From Cepaea nemoralis (lineage: Eukaryota; Mollusca; Gastropoda; Stylommatophora; Helicidae): 64,000 nt of DNA. Position 1 is the stretch's first letter; each line of letters begins with the position of its first letter. Shown one piece after another: positions 1-10,579 of this stretch. The notes below the pieces were generated by a model that was not told where the DNA came from, ran no database searches, and saw only the letters and a list, made by a program, of their open reading frames with translations. The translations under genes and the position numbers were made by a program. The stretch lies in the NCBI GenBank assembly GCA_014155875.1, contig JACEFZ010012632.1, positions 124,001-188,000 of the forward strand, read 5' to 3'.

Positions 1-349
1 TTCCATGAAACACTGGAGGCCCCAATACTATGCACTGCTGCTGTGAAGACGTGACCAGGTTTTTAGCAATGTCTCCTTAGTGTTGGTATATTTGTTACTG
101 TTGGAATGTCTCTCCCACCAGTTTGATTGGTCAGACATCTACTTACCCATTTGTGTGGCATCTTTTCATATACACGACCTCCACTGCAGCTTTCTCGGCT
201 CAGTACTCCAGTGCTAATATATCCCCTTCCCCTTAAGGAATCACTTCTATGTACTATTCTCCATTTTTGGACCTGTTTTATAACAAATTCTATGTAACAG
301 ATTACTGGTGTCAAACATGCTCAGCTTCCTGCACTGCCCACTCAATGGT

Positions 350-640
350 AATATACGGGCACCAGCAGATTGCTGTAATGTCCACTCTGTGCTGATATAC
401 AGGCACCAGCAGATTGCTGCAATGTCCACTCTGTGCTGATATCTGGGCACCAGTAGATTGCTGCAATATCCACTCTGTGCTGATATACAGGCACCAGCAG
501 ATTGCTGCAATGTCCACTCTGTGCTGATATCTGGGCACCAGCAGATTGCTGCAATCTCCACTCTGTGGTGATATACAGGCACCAGCAGACTGCTGCAATG
601 TCCACTCTGTGCTGATATACGGGCACCAGCAGATGGAGGT
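350..640. repeat. 44-bp minisatellite, about 6.5 copies
   Basis: The unit contains GCACCAGCAGATTGCTG followed by CACTCTGTGCTGATAT and recurs every 44 bp with a few substitutions. It gives overlapping open frames on the minus strand, but these only translate the repeat. The flanks (1-349 and 641-1700) hold no recognisable gene. Confidence 0.9.
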
Positions 641-1242
641 CTCCCAACAAACTAATGAAGCTTCACATCCACACTAGCAGGCATCAGTACCACAGCCTCA
701 CGGGCATTTTCTGAGTGTTTCAATTCAGTTGAGATTATCATCACTAAACTTTGCACACATCCACAGGTGCTTTAAGGTATTTCAGTTCAGTTCAGAAGAT
801 CATCACTGAACTTTAGATATGTCCATAAATGCTCTGGGGTCTTTGTTCAATGGAGATTCTTTTTCTGTCAAGTCAATCTTGCTGGTCCCTGGCACAGGAG
901 GGTAACTACTTGTCTAACAACAACAACAACCATTGACTTAATAGTAATGTGATGTCAGCAAACATAAAGCTATATTGTGAGCAAGAGATCAGACATGATA
1001 CCCTATCCCAACATCTGCTGCATAAATGTCAGTTTCATGATGACAAGCAACTATACTTTATAACAATTACTGTGGATAAATTATCCTAACATAACACTAT
1101 GTACACTCACACAGAGAGAAGTCTCAAACTGAGTTTTGTTGACTGAAACTATATTCTCAGAGACAGGTCAAGAGCTGATTATTAATAGCATACAATGGGG
1201 CACCATCCAGAGACACCCATTAATGAGCAGACATAAATCACA

Positions 1243-1352
1243 ATAAACTTTCCAGAACAAGTCTATCTCCGACTACGTTTCATTTTTTTGTTTCATGATA
1301 AACTTTCCTGAACAAGTCTATCTCTGACTACGTTTCATTTTTTTGTTTTATG
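1243..1352. repeat. Tandem duplication, 55-bp period, two copies
   Basis: A segment starting ATAAACTTTCC and containing AACAAGTCTATCTC then GACTACGTTTCA is present twice in a row with three or four differences. The rest of 641-1711 is AT-rich and shows no gene; it may include 3' UTR of the zinc-finger gene that follows on the minus strand. Confidence 0.8.
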
Positions 1353-1711
1353 AAATACTGGCTGCTGGTAAGGGAACTCACTGTGAATGTTTCCAACTCA
1401 CGTGACTATGTTTTAAGAGTTGTTTCTGAACACCTACTTGTTTACGTTGATTGCAATTTTTTTTACATCTGAAACCTCTTTCAAGCTCAATAAGACACCA
1501 CACAAGTTACATATAAAATAATTAAACAAACTCACAAAAATGAATGTTCCAATCTGTAATATACGCACATGAATCATCTATGTTCATCCACTGTGTTGAG
1601 ATTCTCTCTCTCTCTCTCCCCCTGGCAGTCTCACACTCTCACATACTATTAAAATAGTCACGGAAGTCCCACAGACACAAACAGCATTCCACAAATAGTA
1701 TGCTCATCAGA

Positions 1712-3127
1712 CTAATTCCCAGTATGAATGTGTAGATGATTTTTCAGATGATCGAACTGTGTAAAACCTACGTTACAATCGTCACACTTGTGGTTCCTTG
1801 TGTCCCCCCCATTAAGCCTGTCCACGTGGCCCACCAGCTCAAGTCCAACACTAAAACTATCACAATTGTTGGGATGCATCTTTCTCTTGTGTTTCTTCAA
1901 GTCACCTCCCTGATTAAAACTGGAACAACAGAAATCACATTTGAAAGGTTTCTCCACTGTGTGTATTCTTTTATGTCTCTTCAAACTCTCAGCCCAGACA
2001 AAATCCCCACCACAGACATCACATTTGTAAGGTCTCTCTCCTGAATGTATCCTCTGGTGCCGGGCTAGATGCTCAACTTGTCTAAAGGCAGCATCACAAA
2101 AGTCACACCTGAACGGCTTCTCTCCTAGATGTACTATGACATGCTCCTTCAGGTCACATTCTTCATCATACGCAACTTCACACACATTGCACTGAAAAGG
2201 TTTTTCCCCTGTGTGAATTCTCTGGTGTCTTTTCAAACATTTCACAAACGTAAACCCTACACCACAGACATCACATTTGTGTGTTTTCTCCCCTATATGT
2301 GTTTTTGTATGTTTATTGAAGTCTTTCACCCAAGCAAATCCGGCGGCACAGATATCACACTTGTACGGCTTTTCACCTGTATGTATTCTGAAATGCTTAT
2401 TCAAGTCACTGCTCTGTATGAATCCTTTACTACAAACGTCACACTTGTACGGCTTCTCTCCTGTGTGTATTCTGAAATGTTTGTTCAGGTCACTGCTGTG
2501 TGTAAACAGTTTATTACAAACATCACACTTGTAAGGTTTCTCTCCTGTATGTATTCTGAAATGCTTGCTCAAATCACTGCTCTGGATAAATCGTTTAAAA
2601 CAAATGACACACTTGTAAGGTTTCTCTCCTGTGTGTATTCTTTTATGCATTCTTAAGCCTTTCAGCCGCGTCACACGTAAACCACAAATATCACACGTAA
2701 AAGGCTTTTCTTTATCTCTTGAATGTGTTTTGGTGTGCTTTTCTAACTGACTAGTGTGAGAGAAGCTCACAAAACAAACCGTGCACACGTAAGGTTTGTC
2801 TTCCATGTGTCTGATCTTCTTCACTGGTTTCTGATCTGGAACCTCCTCTCCACAACCATCTAATTGGCAAGGCACTGTGTCCGTCTCTATATTCAGGTCA
2901 TTTGTGTTTAATGCACACAATTCTGTAGAATTCTCTTTGGAAGAACACGTTTCATGGGGATACAAATCATCCTGAGTTGTACCTCCAGTCTGTGACTCGG
3001 AATCATCCTCAGCTGCACAGCCAGTCTGTGACTGGGAAACCCATAATGATCTCTGGTCATAGACCAGAGAGTCCAGGCTGTCAAGCGATGCTGACAGAGT
3101 ATAACTGTCAGTGGTCAACACTGTCAA
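1712..3127 (-). CDS. C2H2 zinc-finger protein, 12 fingers (C-terminal exon)
   Basis: This open frame of about 471 codons ends at a TAG. Its acidic, Ser/Thr-rich N-terminal 110 residues are followed by twelve consecutive C2H2 fingers (C-x2-C-x12-H-x3/4-H) joined by TGEKPY/F linkers. The arrangement indicates a nuclear sequence-specific DNA-binding protein, probably a transcription regulator. No KRAB, BTB or SCAN domain is visible. The finger helices (for example QSSDLNKH and HSSDLNKH) are similar to each other, which suggests internal duplication. The start is unresolved. The frame has no ATG before the first finger and closes upstream at TAG and TGA codons around 3,150, yet a strong 3' splice site (TTTTGTTTTCAG) lies at 3,194 on this strand. 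From that acceptor the natural phase leads into a different frame that stops near 3,109. A one-base indel, a second weak acceptor or pseudogenisation would explain this. Family confidence is high; intactness is uncertain. Confidence 0.85.
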   Translation of the reverse strand: MTVLTTDSYTLSASLDSLDSLVYDQRSLWVSQSQTGCAAEDDSESQTGGTTQDDLYPHETCSSKENSTELCALNTNDLNIETDTVPCQLDGCGEEVPDQKPVKKIRHMEDKPYVCTVCFVSFSHTSQLEKHTKTHSRDKEKPFTCDICGLRVTRLKGLRMHKRIHTGEKPYKCVICFKRFIQSSDLSKHFRIHTGEKPYKCDVCNKLFTHSSDLNKHFRIHTGEKPYKCDVCSKGFIQSSDLNKHFRIHTGEKPYKCDICAAGFAWVKDFNKHTKTHIGEKTHKCDVCGVGFTFVKCLKRHQRIHTGEKPFQCNVCEVAYDEECDLKEHVIVHLGEKPFRCDFCDAAFRQVEHLARHQRIHSGERPYKCDVCGGDFVWAESLKRHKRIHTVEKPFKCDFCCSSFNQGGDLKKHKRKMHPNNCDSFSVGLELVGHVDRLNGGDTRNHKCDDCNVGFTQFDHLKNHLHIHTGN

Positions 3128-3192
3128 ACTGTGACAATCTGTATTGTACTACCATCTTCATGATCCCAACACTCCTGGCTTCAGGAGACATG

Positions 3193-3206
3193 TCTGAAAA
3201 CAAAAC
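3193..3206 (-). other. Candidate 3' splice site of the first zinc-finger gene
   Basis: On the minus strand the sequence reads a T-rich tract ending TTTTCAG directly before ACATGTCTCC. It resembles the acceptor of the second zinc-finger gene at 50,304, and both exons would begin two bases into a codon. It supports multi-exon structure, but the frame it opens does not connect to the finger frame. Confidence 0.55.
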
Positions 3207-3446
3207 ATAAACACATTAACAAATACGGATCATGTATCTGTCACAGGTGTGCGATCCAAAAGCATGAAGAATAAAATCGGCTACTGGCTAAGATGTTCCA
3301 CTTTTAAATAACGCCGATTCTTCTTTATCCCCCACTGGGACACAGACCCTCAACCAGCTGGCTCCACGTCGTGCTGTCATCTTCCCATGCAACTTCGTCC
3401 ATGCCCTCCCCATATTATCAATTTCTGTGTCTACTTTCCTCCCTGT

Positions 3447-3517
3447 GTTCTTGGGGATCCCTCTATTTTCTCCTCCGTGTTCTTGGGGCTGCCTCTATTT
3501 TCTTCTCCATGTGTTCT
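3447..3517. repeat. Short tandem motif interrupted by a LINE copy
   Basis: A motif of about 32 bp (TGTTCTTGGGG, CCTCTATTTTCT, CTCC) is repeated here and continues at 3,861 beyond the inserted LINE fragment. The last nine bases, ATGTGTTCT, are duplicated on the far side of the insertion. Confidence 0.7.
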
Positions 3518-3858
3518 AGGGACACACAAAGTGGAGAGTGGAAAAGAAGAAGCAACAAAGACATTTATGACCTGTTTAAGTCCCTGCTAATTACTGGTAT
3601 CATGAAGGCTAATAGGCTGCAATGGCTGGAGCATATAGAAAGAATGGAAGATAATAGGGAAACAAAACTCGCTTACACTCGGGAAATAAAGGCCCGTAGA
3701 CCCCGAGGTAGACCAAGAAGACGGTGGAGAGATAATATATATACAGACCTACAAGCACTTGGAATCAATGACTGGCAAGAGAAGGTCAACCAGAGAGACG
3801 AATGGAGACAGATTGTATCTGCAGACCTCAATGGCTCGGAACGCTGAAGAAGAAGAAG
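3518..3858 (+). mobile_element. 5'-truncated non-LTR retrotransposon with AAG tail
   Basis: The plus strand encodes the conserved C-terminus of a LINE reverse-transcriptase protein: RLQWLEHIERMEDNR, then ARRPRGRPRRRWRDN and a W-x10-R-D-x-WR motif ending in a stop. It finishes in GAAGAAGAAGAAG. A nine-base target duplication (ATGTGTTCT at 3,509-3,517 and 3,859-3,867) brackets it exactly, so the 341-bp copy is a target-primed insertion truncated at its 5' end. It is dead on arrival, with no endonuclease or polymerase core. Confidence 0.85.
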
Positions 3859-3889
3859 ATGTGTTCTTGGGGCTGCCTCTATTTTTTTT

Positions 3890-4470
3890 TTTTGCGGGGG
3901 GTACGGGGTGTCAGGCATTGGTAGCACCTTTGGTAAGGATGACTCTCATGTCCTTTTCAGGACCCACCCCCCACTGGTCCAAGCCTGACACCCAGCTCGT
4001 GCCTGTGGCTCCTAGTAGCTGTCAGCATGCGACAGCGGCCACCCCCGGGCAACAGCTGTGAGAGGCTGTCTAAACCAGGCATGGGTATCCGATTTGGTGT
4101 CAAACCAAGAGATAAACTAGGGTATGCCTACCCAGCATGTGAAGACAGGATTCGGCAGACTGTGCGGAAGAAATCATTCCTGATTCAATGGGCAAAACGG
4201 CGTTTACCTGCAAAGCATTGTGGAACGTAATGAGCACGGCAAGGCACGTAGAGCACCCTGGTCATCCACTGCACCTATATTCGTCTCCAGTCGTCTCGAC
4301 TTGTCTTGCCACTGGACTCAGGCGAGAGAGTGGGGTCGACGAATTGCGCAACTCTTCCTCACTTTAATCCAAGTCATCACGCAAGTCATTCTTCATCCAA
4401 CGTGCTCCATACCTTCAACCCCACTGGATGAAATGAATCGTCATCATCATTCTTGATGGACAAACAACAA
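3890..4470 (+). mobile_element. Degenerate SINE/LINE-like repeat sharing its 3' end with the LINE at 8.5-9.3 kb
   Basis: No intact protein is visible. The final 70 bases (CTCCATACCTTCAACCCC, then CTGGATGAAATGAATCGTC and ATGGACAAACAACA) match the 3' end of the LINE fragment at 9,209-9,270 almost base for base. The upstream body does not match that LINE. It could therefore be a SINE using a LINE tail, or a LINE copy with an unrelated 3' UTR segment. The 5' boundary is approximate. Confidence 0.55.
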
Positions 4471-4780
4471 CATTTTGTTGCCCTGTGGATTTCAGACAAA
4501 GAGGTTTCTAGTCATAATCGCTTGGTTCACTGGTATTTGTCAAGTTCTCTCCATGAGCTATACATTGGTGATTCTGTCATACCATTCCATTTTGTTTAGG
4601 CACTAATTACTAAATGTTTGTAGTATGTTCATAATCGTGTTCATTGTCTTCCAAGTGTGTGATCCATACAGCAGAACTGATTTAATGTTAGAATTGAATA
4701 TTCTCAGCCTTTTGCTAAATTTAATTTCTTTTGACTTCCAGAAATGTCCTAGTGTTGTACATGCTCCTCTAGCCTTATGT

Positions 4781-5315
4781 GTTATTCTGACATTGCTATC
4801 TGTTCCATCTTCTTGTCCACACTATAACTTCTGTGTTATTCTGACATTGCTATCTGTTCCATCTTCTTGTCCACACTATAACTTCTGTGTTATTCTGACA
4901 TTGCTATCTGTTCCATCTTCTTGTCCACACTATAACTTCTGTGTTATTCTGACATTGCTATCTGTTCAATCTTCTTGTCCACACTATAACTTCTGTGTTA
5001 TTCTGACATTGCTATCTGTTCAATCTTCTTGTCCACACTATAACTTCTGTGTTATTCTGACATTGCTATCTGTTCAATCTTCTTGTCCACACTATAACTT
5101 CTGTGTTATTCTGACATTGTTATCTGTTCAATCTTCTTGTCCACACTATAACTTCTGTGTTATTCTGACATTGTTATCTGTTCAATCTTCTTGTCCACAC
5201 TATAACTTCTGTGTTATTCTGACATTGTTATCTGTTCCATCTTCTTGTCCACACTATAACTTTTGTGCTATTTTGAAATTGTTATCTGTTCTATCTTCTT
5301 GTCCACACTATAACT
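4781..5315. repeat. 54-bp minisatellite, about 9.5 copies
   Basis: The unit holds TTATTCTGACATTG, CTATCTGTTC and CTTCTTGTCCACACTATAAC, repeated every 54 bp. Because 54 is a multiple of three, an 18-residue peptide repeat stays open on the plus strand for about 250 codons. This is a by-product of the period, not evidence of a gene. The array lies in or at the edge of an antisense LINE fragment. Confidence 0.9.
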
Positions 5316-6120
5316 TAAAGAGGCCTATGATTCTGTCCTTGGAAGTTTGGTTTCACCCATCCTGTATTTGATTTCATGTGTGAGACTGGAGGGCAGTGCA
5401 TCAAAGTCCAGATCATCAAAATGTTTTGTTTGGCAAGTCCATTGAGTTCCATTTCTGGCAGTACTTGTTGTCTTCATAACCCAGTCTACAGTCAGTCAGA
5501 ACAGAAGTAGTCACAAGAGTCATCTCTGTTATTATTTTGAATGCCTCTGTTAGCTTTCCCTCGTGGAGGACTGCACTTCATTTGTCTATATGTTGCCTTT
5601 AGTAAGTTAATGATTTTCTGTGAGATCCTATAATGCTCATCAGTTGCCACAGAGATTCCCTACCAATGCTAGCAAGGGCCTTATCACGATCCACAAATAC
5701 AACAGAAAGTGGACTGTCTGGTCACTGCCGGATCTATCTGGTTGAAAGTAAGTCTGTTGATCCCTTAGTTTTTCCTCAATGGCATCTCCCATTGTCTCTC
5801 CAGAACAATCCTGCTGAATATTGTCCACAGAAACTGACATTTTTCTTCTATAATGTCCACACTATTGTAGGTTCCCTTTCTGTGGCAGCTTCACCAGATA
5901 TCTTTCTCTCCAGTCTGCTGGTATTTCTTCAATTTCCCAGATTCTCCTAAATAATCTGTACTGTCAATTCAGTTGAGGTGTTTATGTTAGTTTAACAGCC
6001 CCTGCTAGAATGCCAGCAGCTTTCCCATCCTTTAGAAGCTTGACTAATCTTTTTTAGATGGTTTTTGGTATCAGTCTGTCTTGTTCTGATCTTAACAGGC
6101 ACATAAAAAGCATCATGCCT
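5316..6120 (-). mobile_element. Non-LTR retrotransposon reverse-transcriptase fragment (decayed)
   Basis: Read on the minus strand, broken frames carry LINE reverse-transcriptase blocks in the right order. These are LLKDGKAAG near 6,000, FRRIWEIEEIPADWRERYLVK near 5,920, EEKLRDQQ-x2-FQPDRSGSDQ near 5,720 and YRISQKIINLLKATY near 5,600. This matches the fingers and palm entry of LINE ORF2 proteins. Stops and frameshifts separate the blocks, and no YADD motif is recovered, so the copy is inactive. Minisatellites bound it on both sides, and I cannot define its ends. Confidence 0.75.
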
Positions 6121-6232
6121 TGGAAAACTGGTCACATTAAACATGGCAGTTGTTGGAGGGAACAGTGATGGAAGGTGTGGTACCTGGAGAAGAGGCGGGG
6201 GATCAGCCAGCAAGCAGGTGGACAAAGTACAT

Positions 6233-6655
6233 TGGAGAAACCTGGGGTATGACAACACACGAGGCGTGAGAATGTGGACACAGTACATTGGAGAAACCTG
6301 GGGTATGACAACACACGAGGCGTGAGAATGTGGACACAGTACATTGGAGAAACATGGGGTATGACAACACACGAGGCGTGAGAATGTGGACACAGTACAT
6401 TGGAGAAACATGGGGTATGACAACACACGAGGCGTGAGAATGTGGACACAGTACATTGGAGAAACATGGGGTATGACAACACACGAGGCGTGAGAATGTG
6501 GACACAGTACATTGGAGAAACCTGGGGTATGACAACACACGAGGCGTGAGAATGTGGACACAGTACATTGGAGAAACATGGGGTATGACAAGACACGAGG
6601 CGTGAGAATGTGGACACAGTACATTGGAGAAACCTGGGGTATGACAACACAAGAG
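6233..6655. repeat. 56-bp minisatellite, about 7.5 copies
   Basis: The unit ACATTGGAGAAACCTGGGG, TATGACAACACACGAGGCG, TGAGAATGTGGACACAGT recurs every 56 bp, with an A/C alternation in AAACMTGGGG between copies. All three minus-strand frames translate it, which is a repeat artefact. The 600 bp that follow (6,656-7,256) hold no recognisable feature. Confidence 0.9.
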
Positions 6656-7256
6656 GCGAGAGAATTTGCAATCTATGTGGTGGGCCATGTTGGGAGTGAT
6701 GTTCTGCCCAGAAACAGCTGATGATGATGATACATCACAGTACACAGACTCCAGAGTTGCTAATACTAACGACTGTCACCAGTTGACAGTAAATGTGTTG
6801 CAGATCTGCATGCTCAGATTATCAAAATACTTGAAAATGTTACAAGACGCAGAAATAATATAAAGAAGATTCCCTGTCATTTGTGCACACATATGATGGA
6901 GTCATCAGCAACACTGTACCTATTTGCCTGATGTCTGTAGACTTTAGTGGTTTTCTGCGGCTGCTGACACGAGGCCTGAAGTCTTGACGGCGGCGGCGGC
7001 CGAGGTCAGCCTGTGGAGAGTTCATGGATGCCATCAGCATCAATCACAGACATACATACAACGTGGTGGTGGTGCTAGAGAGGAATGACAGGCTGGTGGC
7101 TCTGCTAGCTGGCTAGAGCCTACTCATTTCTGACATTCACAATAACAAATACAAAGACAGATACATGAATGATATACTCTGAAGTAGAAATTATGAAACA
7201 GGTGTATGCTAAATTCACACAAAAGTATGTCAGCTAGTGATATATCAACAGCCTGC

Positions 7257-8310
7257 ATTAACATCAAGAACTTACACAAGTATATGTCAGCTAATAATAA
7301 CATCAAGAACTGACACAAGTATATGTCATCTAATGATAGTTAGTTAGTCGACAGATCATCCTCATTGCACGTCGAACCATTCAGTCCATAAGTGCTCGGA
7401 TCCCCTCCTCAGCAAATCCCGCAGCGTGTAGCGGCTAATGTCATCTAATGATGATAACATATACTTGTGTCAGTTCTTGGTGTCATCTAATAATAACATC
7501 AAGAACTGACGCAAGTATATGTCAGCTAATGATAACATCAAGAACTGACACAAGTATATGTCAGCTAATGATAACATCAAGAACTGACACAAGTATATGT
7601 CAGCTAATGATAACATCAAGAACTGACACAAGTGTATGTCAGCTGTCAGCACTAACATCAAGAACTCACACAAGTGTATGTCAGCTGTCAGCACTAACAT
7701 CAAGAACTCACACAAGTGTATGTCAACAGTCAGCACTAACATCAAGACCTCACACAAGTGTATGTCAGCTATCAGCACTAACATCAAGAACTCACACAAG
7801 TGTATGTCAACAGTCAGCACTAACATCAAGACCTCACACAAGTGTATGTCAGCTGTCAGCACTAACATCAAGAACTCACACAAGTGTATGTCAGCTGTCA
7901 GCACTAACATCAAGACCTCACACAAGTGTATGTCAGCTGTCAGCACTAACATCAAGAACTCACACAAGTGTATGTCAGCTGTCAGCATTAACATCAAGAA
8001 CTCACACAAGTGTATGTCAGCTGTCAGCACTAACATCAAGAACTCACACAAGTGTATGTCAGCTATCAGCACTAACATCAAGAACTCACACAAGTGTATG
8101 TCAACAGTCAGCATTAACATCAAGAACTCACACAAGTGTATGTCAACAGTCAGCATTAACATCAAGAACTCACACAAGTGTATGTCAACAGTCAGCACTA
8201 ACATCAAGAACTCACACAAGTGTATGTCAACAGTCAGCACTAACATCAAGAACTCACACAAGTGTATGTCAGCTGTCTGTGCTAACATCAAGAACTCACA
8301 CTTCTTATAG
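7257..8310. repeat. Minisatellite with 39- and 42-bp units, about 24 copies
   Basis: The core AACATCAAGAACT, CACACAAGTGTATGTCA alternates with GCTGTCAGCACT or ACAGTCAGCATT. Early copies (7,257-7,630) are shorter and read GACACAAGTATATGTCAGC with TAATGATA; later copies settle at 42 bp. A unit length divisible by three keeps three frames open across about 270 codons. A non-repetitive stretch from 7,330 to 7,440 interrupts the early part. Confidence 0.9.
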
Positions 8311-8474
8311 TCAATGCTGTGTGGCGTTAATGATCATGTCTGTCCACAGCCTTCTGTCTCGTGTACTGTCAGTCTTCTTATAGTCCATGCCATGTGGTGT
8401 TGGTGATCATGTCTGACTGTCTTTCCCTCAGTCTTGTGTACTGCCAATCATTTCTGATACTGATGTTCCTCTAT

Positions 8475-9275
8475 GCCACAGACACAATTCTGTGGACAAA
8501 TTCACCTTTCTTGGCAGCACTGTGTCCCAAGCTGCCACAATTGATGACGAAGTGAATGCAAGAATCTCCAAGGCCAGCGCGGACTTTGGCAGACTGTACA
8601 AGAATGTATGGGACAGAACTGGAATAAGCCTGCAAACAAAGCTGAAAGTCTACAACGCAGTTGTATTATCCACACTGCTATACGCTTGTGAAACCTGGAC
8701 TGTCCACAGTCAGTCTGCCTTAGGAAGCTATTGAAGATTAAATAGCAAGACAAGATCCCAGACACTGAAGTCCTAGAAAGAGAGTCCATGCCCAGTATCC
8801 ACACTCTACTAATGAAGAATCAGATTCGCTGGGCTGGTCACTTGATTCGCATGCCAGATCACAGGCTCCCTAAACGAATTGTTTACAGCGAACTACGTTG
8901 TGGTAGACGCACCCAAGGCAGTCAGAGGAAACGCTTTAAAGACAGTGAAGATCTCACTAAAAGCCTTTGTAATTTATCATGACACACGGGAGACTGCTGC
9001 CAAAGACCAAAATTTGTGGTAGTAAATCATTACGCAAGGGTGCAGTCACTTGTGAAGCAACCAGGACTGCAAGAGCTGTGAAAAAAAGACTGGACAGAAA
9101 AACCACTGCAGGAAATCCTCCCCCAGAAACGTCAAGCATTTTTTGCCCACATTGTCAAAGAACATTTCGAGCCAAAATAGGCCTTATCAGCCATCTTAGA
9201 AGCCACGGCTCCATACTTTCAACCCCACTGGATAAAATGAATGGTCATCATCATTTGGTGGACAAACAACATGTC
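8475..9275 (+). mobile_element. Non-LTR retrotransposon 3' end with C-terminal C2H2 finger (decayed)
   Basis: Successive plus-strand frames encode a LINE ORF2 C-terminus. The blocks are VDKFTFLGSTVSQ and ARISKAS, KVYNAVVLSTLLYACETW, KNQIRWAGHLIRMPDHRLPK, and finally a C2H2 motif FCPHCQRTFRAKIGLISHLR with H-x-3-H spacing. The final finger is typical of one group of invertebrate LINEs, where it helps bind nucleic acid. Frameshifts near 8,730 and 8,980 break the protein. The 3' end (CCCCACTGGATAAAATGAATG and GACAAACAAC) is shared with the repeat at 4.4 kb. Confidence 0.8.
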
Positions 9276-9286
9276 ATGTCAAACTT

Positions 9287-9412
9287 CTGAGATCATCCGG
9301 AGTTTTTTTTTCCGGATGTGATTGCGTTGTGCCTGTTTACAGCAGAGCTGCATTCTTGCCGACACATCCTACTTCTGCGGGCATTTGTTGACCGGGTTAA
9401 CCTTCCCGGGAA
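9287..9412 (-). mobile_element. Short retrocopy, same family as the insert at 13,790
   Basis: In reverse complement this segment matches 13,806-13,945 along its length (GGTTAACCCGGTCAACAAATG, CGCAGCTCTGCTGTAAACAGG, CACAACGCAATCAC, an A-tract, then TCCGGATGA and a short GAAG end). It is either a SINE or a strongly truncated LINE 3' end. No RNA polymerase III box was found. Confidence 0.75.
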
Positions 9413-9610
9413 TGTCAAACTATCTTGGTCCTTACATTCTCTGCCTGGGGTTATATGAACTTGACATGTTGCCAAGTCCCCTCTCTCTCTGTGTGTGTGC
9501 GTGCGTGCGCGCATGCATATGCATTCCTCCCCTGAGGCACATCTTCAACTAGTATCACTTGTGGGATTTCCTGCTCTGCTATCACCATCCCTGACATTCC
9601 TTTTTCATCT

Positions 9611-9930
9611 TGCCATCAGTTATGTTCCTATGTAGGAGATGTCTGAGTCTTGCTATCAGTTATGTTCCTATGTAGGAGATGTCTGAGTCTTGCTATCAAT
9701 TATGTTCCTATGTAGGAGATGTCTGAGTCTTGCTATCAATTATGTTCCTATGTAGGAGATGTCTGAGTCTTGCTATCAATTATGTTCCTATGTAGGAGAT
9801 GTCTATTCTTGCTATCAATTATGTTCCTATGTAGGAGATGTCTATTCTTGCTATCAATTATGTTCCTATGTAGGAGATGTCTGAGTCTTGCTATCAGTTA
9901 TGTTCCTATGTAGGAGATGTCTGAGTCTTT
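9611..9930. repeat. 40-bp minisatellite, 8 copies
   Basis: The unit TTGCTATCARTTATGTTCC, TATGTAGGAGATGTCTGAGTC repeats every 40 bp; two adjacent copies have lost four bases. The following stretch, 9,931-10,570, shows no gene or clear repeat. Confidence 0.9.
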
Positions 9931-10579
9931 TATGATATATTAAGTGTTTACTTACAACAATGGATAACAGGATATGACTTACGTGTGGCTCCGCTGTTGT
10001 TTTGCTCAGTAATACAGATGTCTTCATGTCAATATTCTTCCGTCCCTGAAGAGAACAAGTATTATTTTCTATGACATATATACATTCATGTGAACATCTA
10101 CAGGGTTGGGGAAAAAAGTAATTAACTTTAGACCTCTAATAAATGGTTCATCAAGAATCAACACTGCACTGGGGCAACTGAACAGATTCCCATTTCAGTC
10201 AACAAATGTGACAATGTGTAGATGCTGAACTTCCCAACAACACCAGGTTACACACAATTCAGATTCCCCATCTCATACACTTCTCTTGTGGAACCACACT
10301 TAAACCTACACTTAAGCATTCTTAAATGGGTTGTTTTGTCTTAAACTAGCAGCTGTTCACAATAATCAAAACATCTTCCATGTTGATTATGTGTGTTCTA
10401 ATTGCTGATGCTGTTGAAGTCAAGTGATCTGCTCATTCATTGTTTCACACTTCTGAATGACCTTGACCATACATGTATGTTAAACCCTTGTCAGAGAAAT
10501 GTTTATACCTGGTACTCACCCATGCCACATATGTCCATCTTAACTTTACAAAGTTCATTCATTCAGTAACCTGTCCTTT

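Noticed and set aside
4625..5371. 248-codon frame with an 18-residue peptide repeat
   Set aside because: It follows directly from the 54-bp minisatellite; flanking residues have no signal peptide, splice signal or homology I recognise.
7448..8383. Open frames of 270-311 codons on both strands
   Set aside because: The 42-bp repeat period is a multiple of three, so any stop-free unit stays open; no domain is present.
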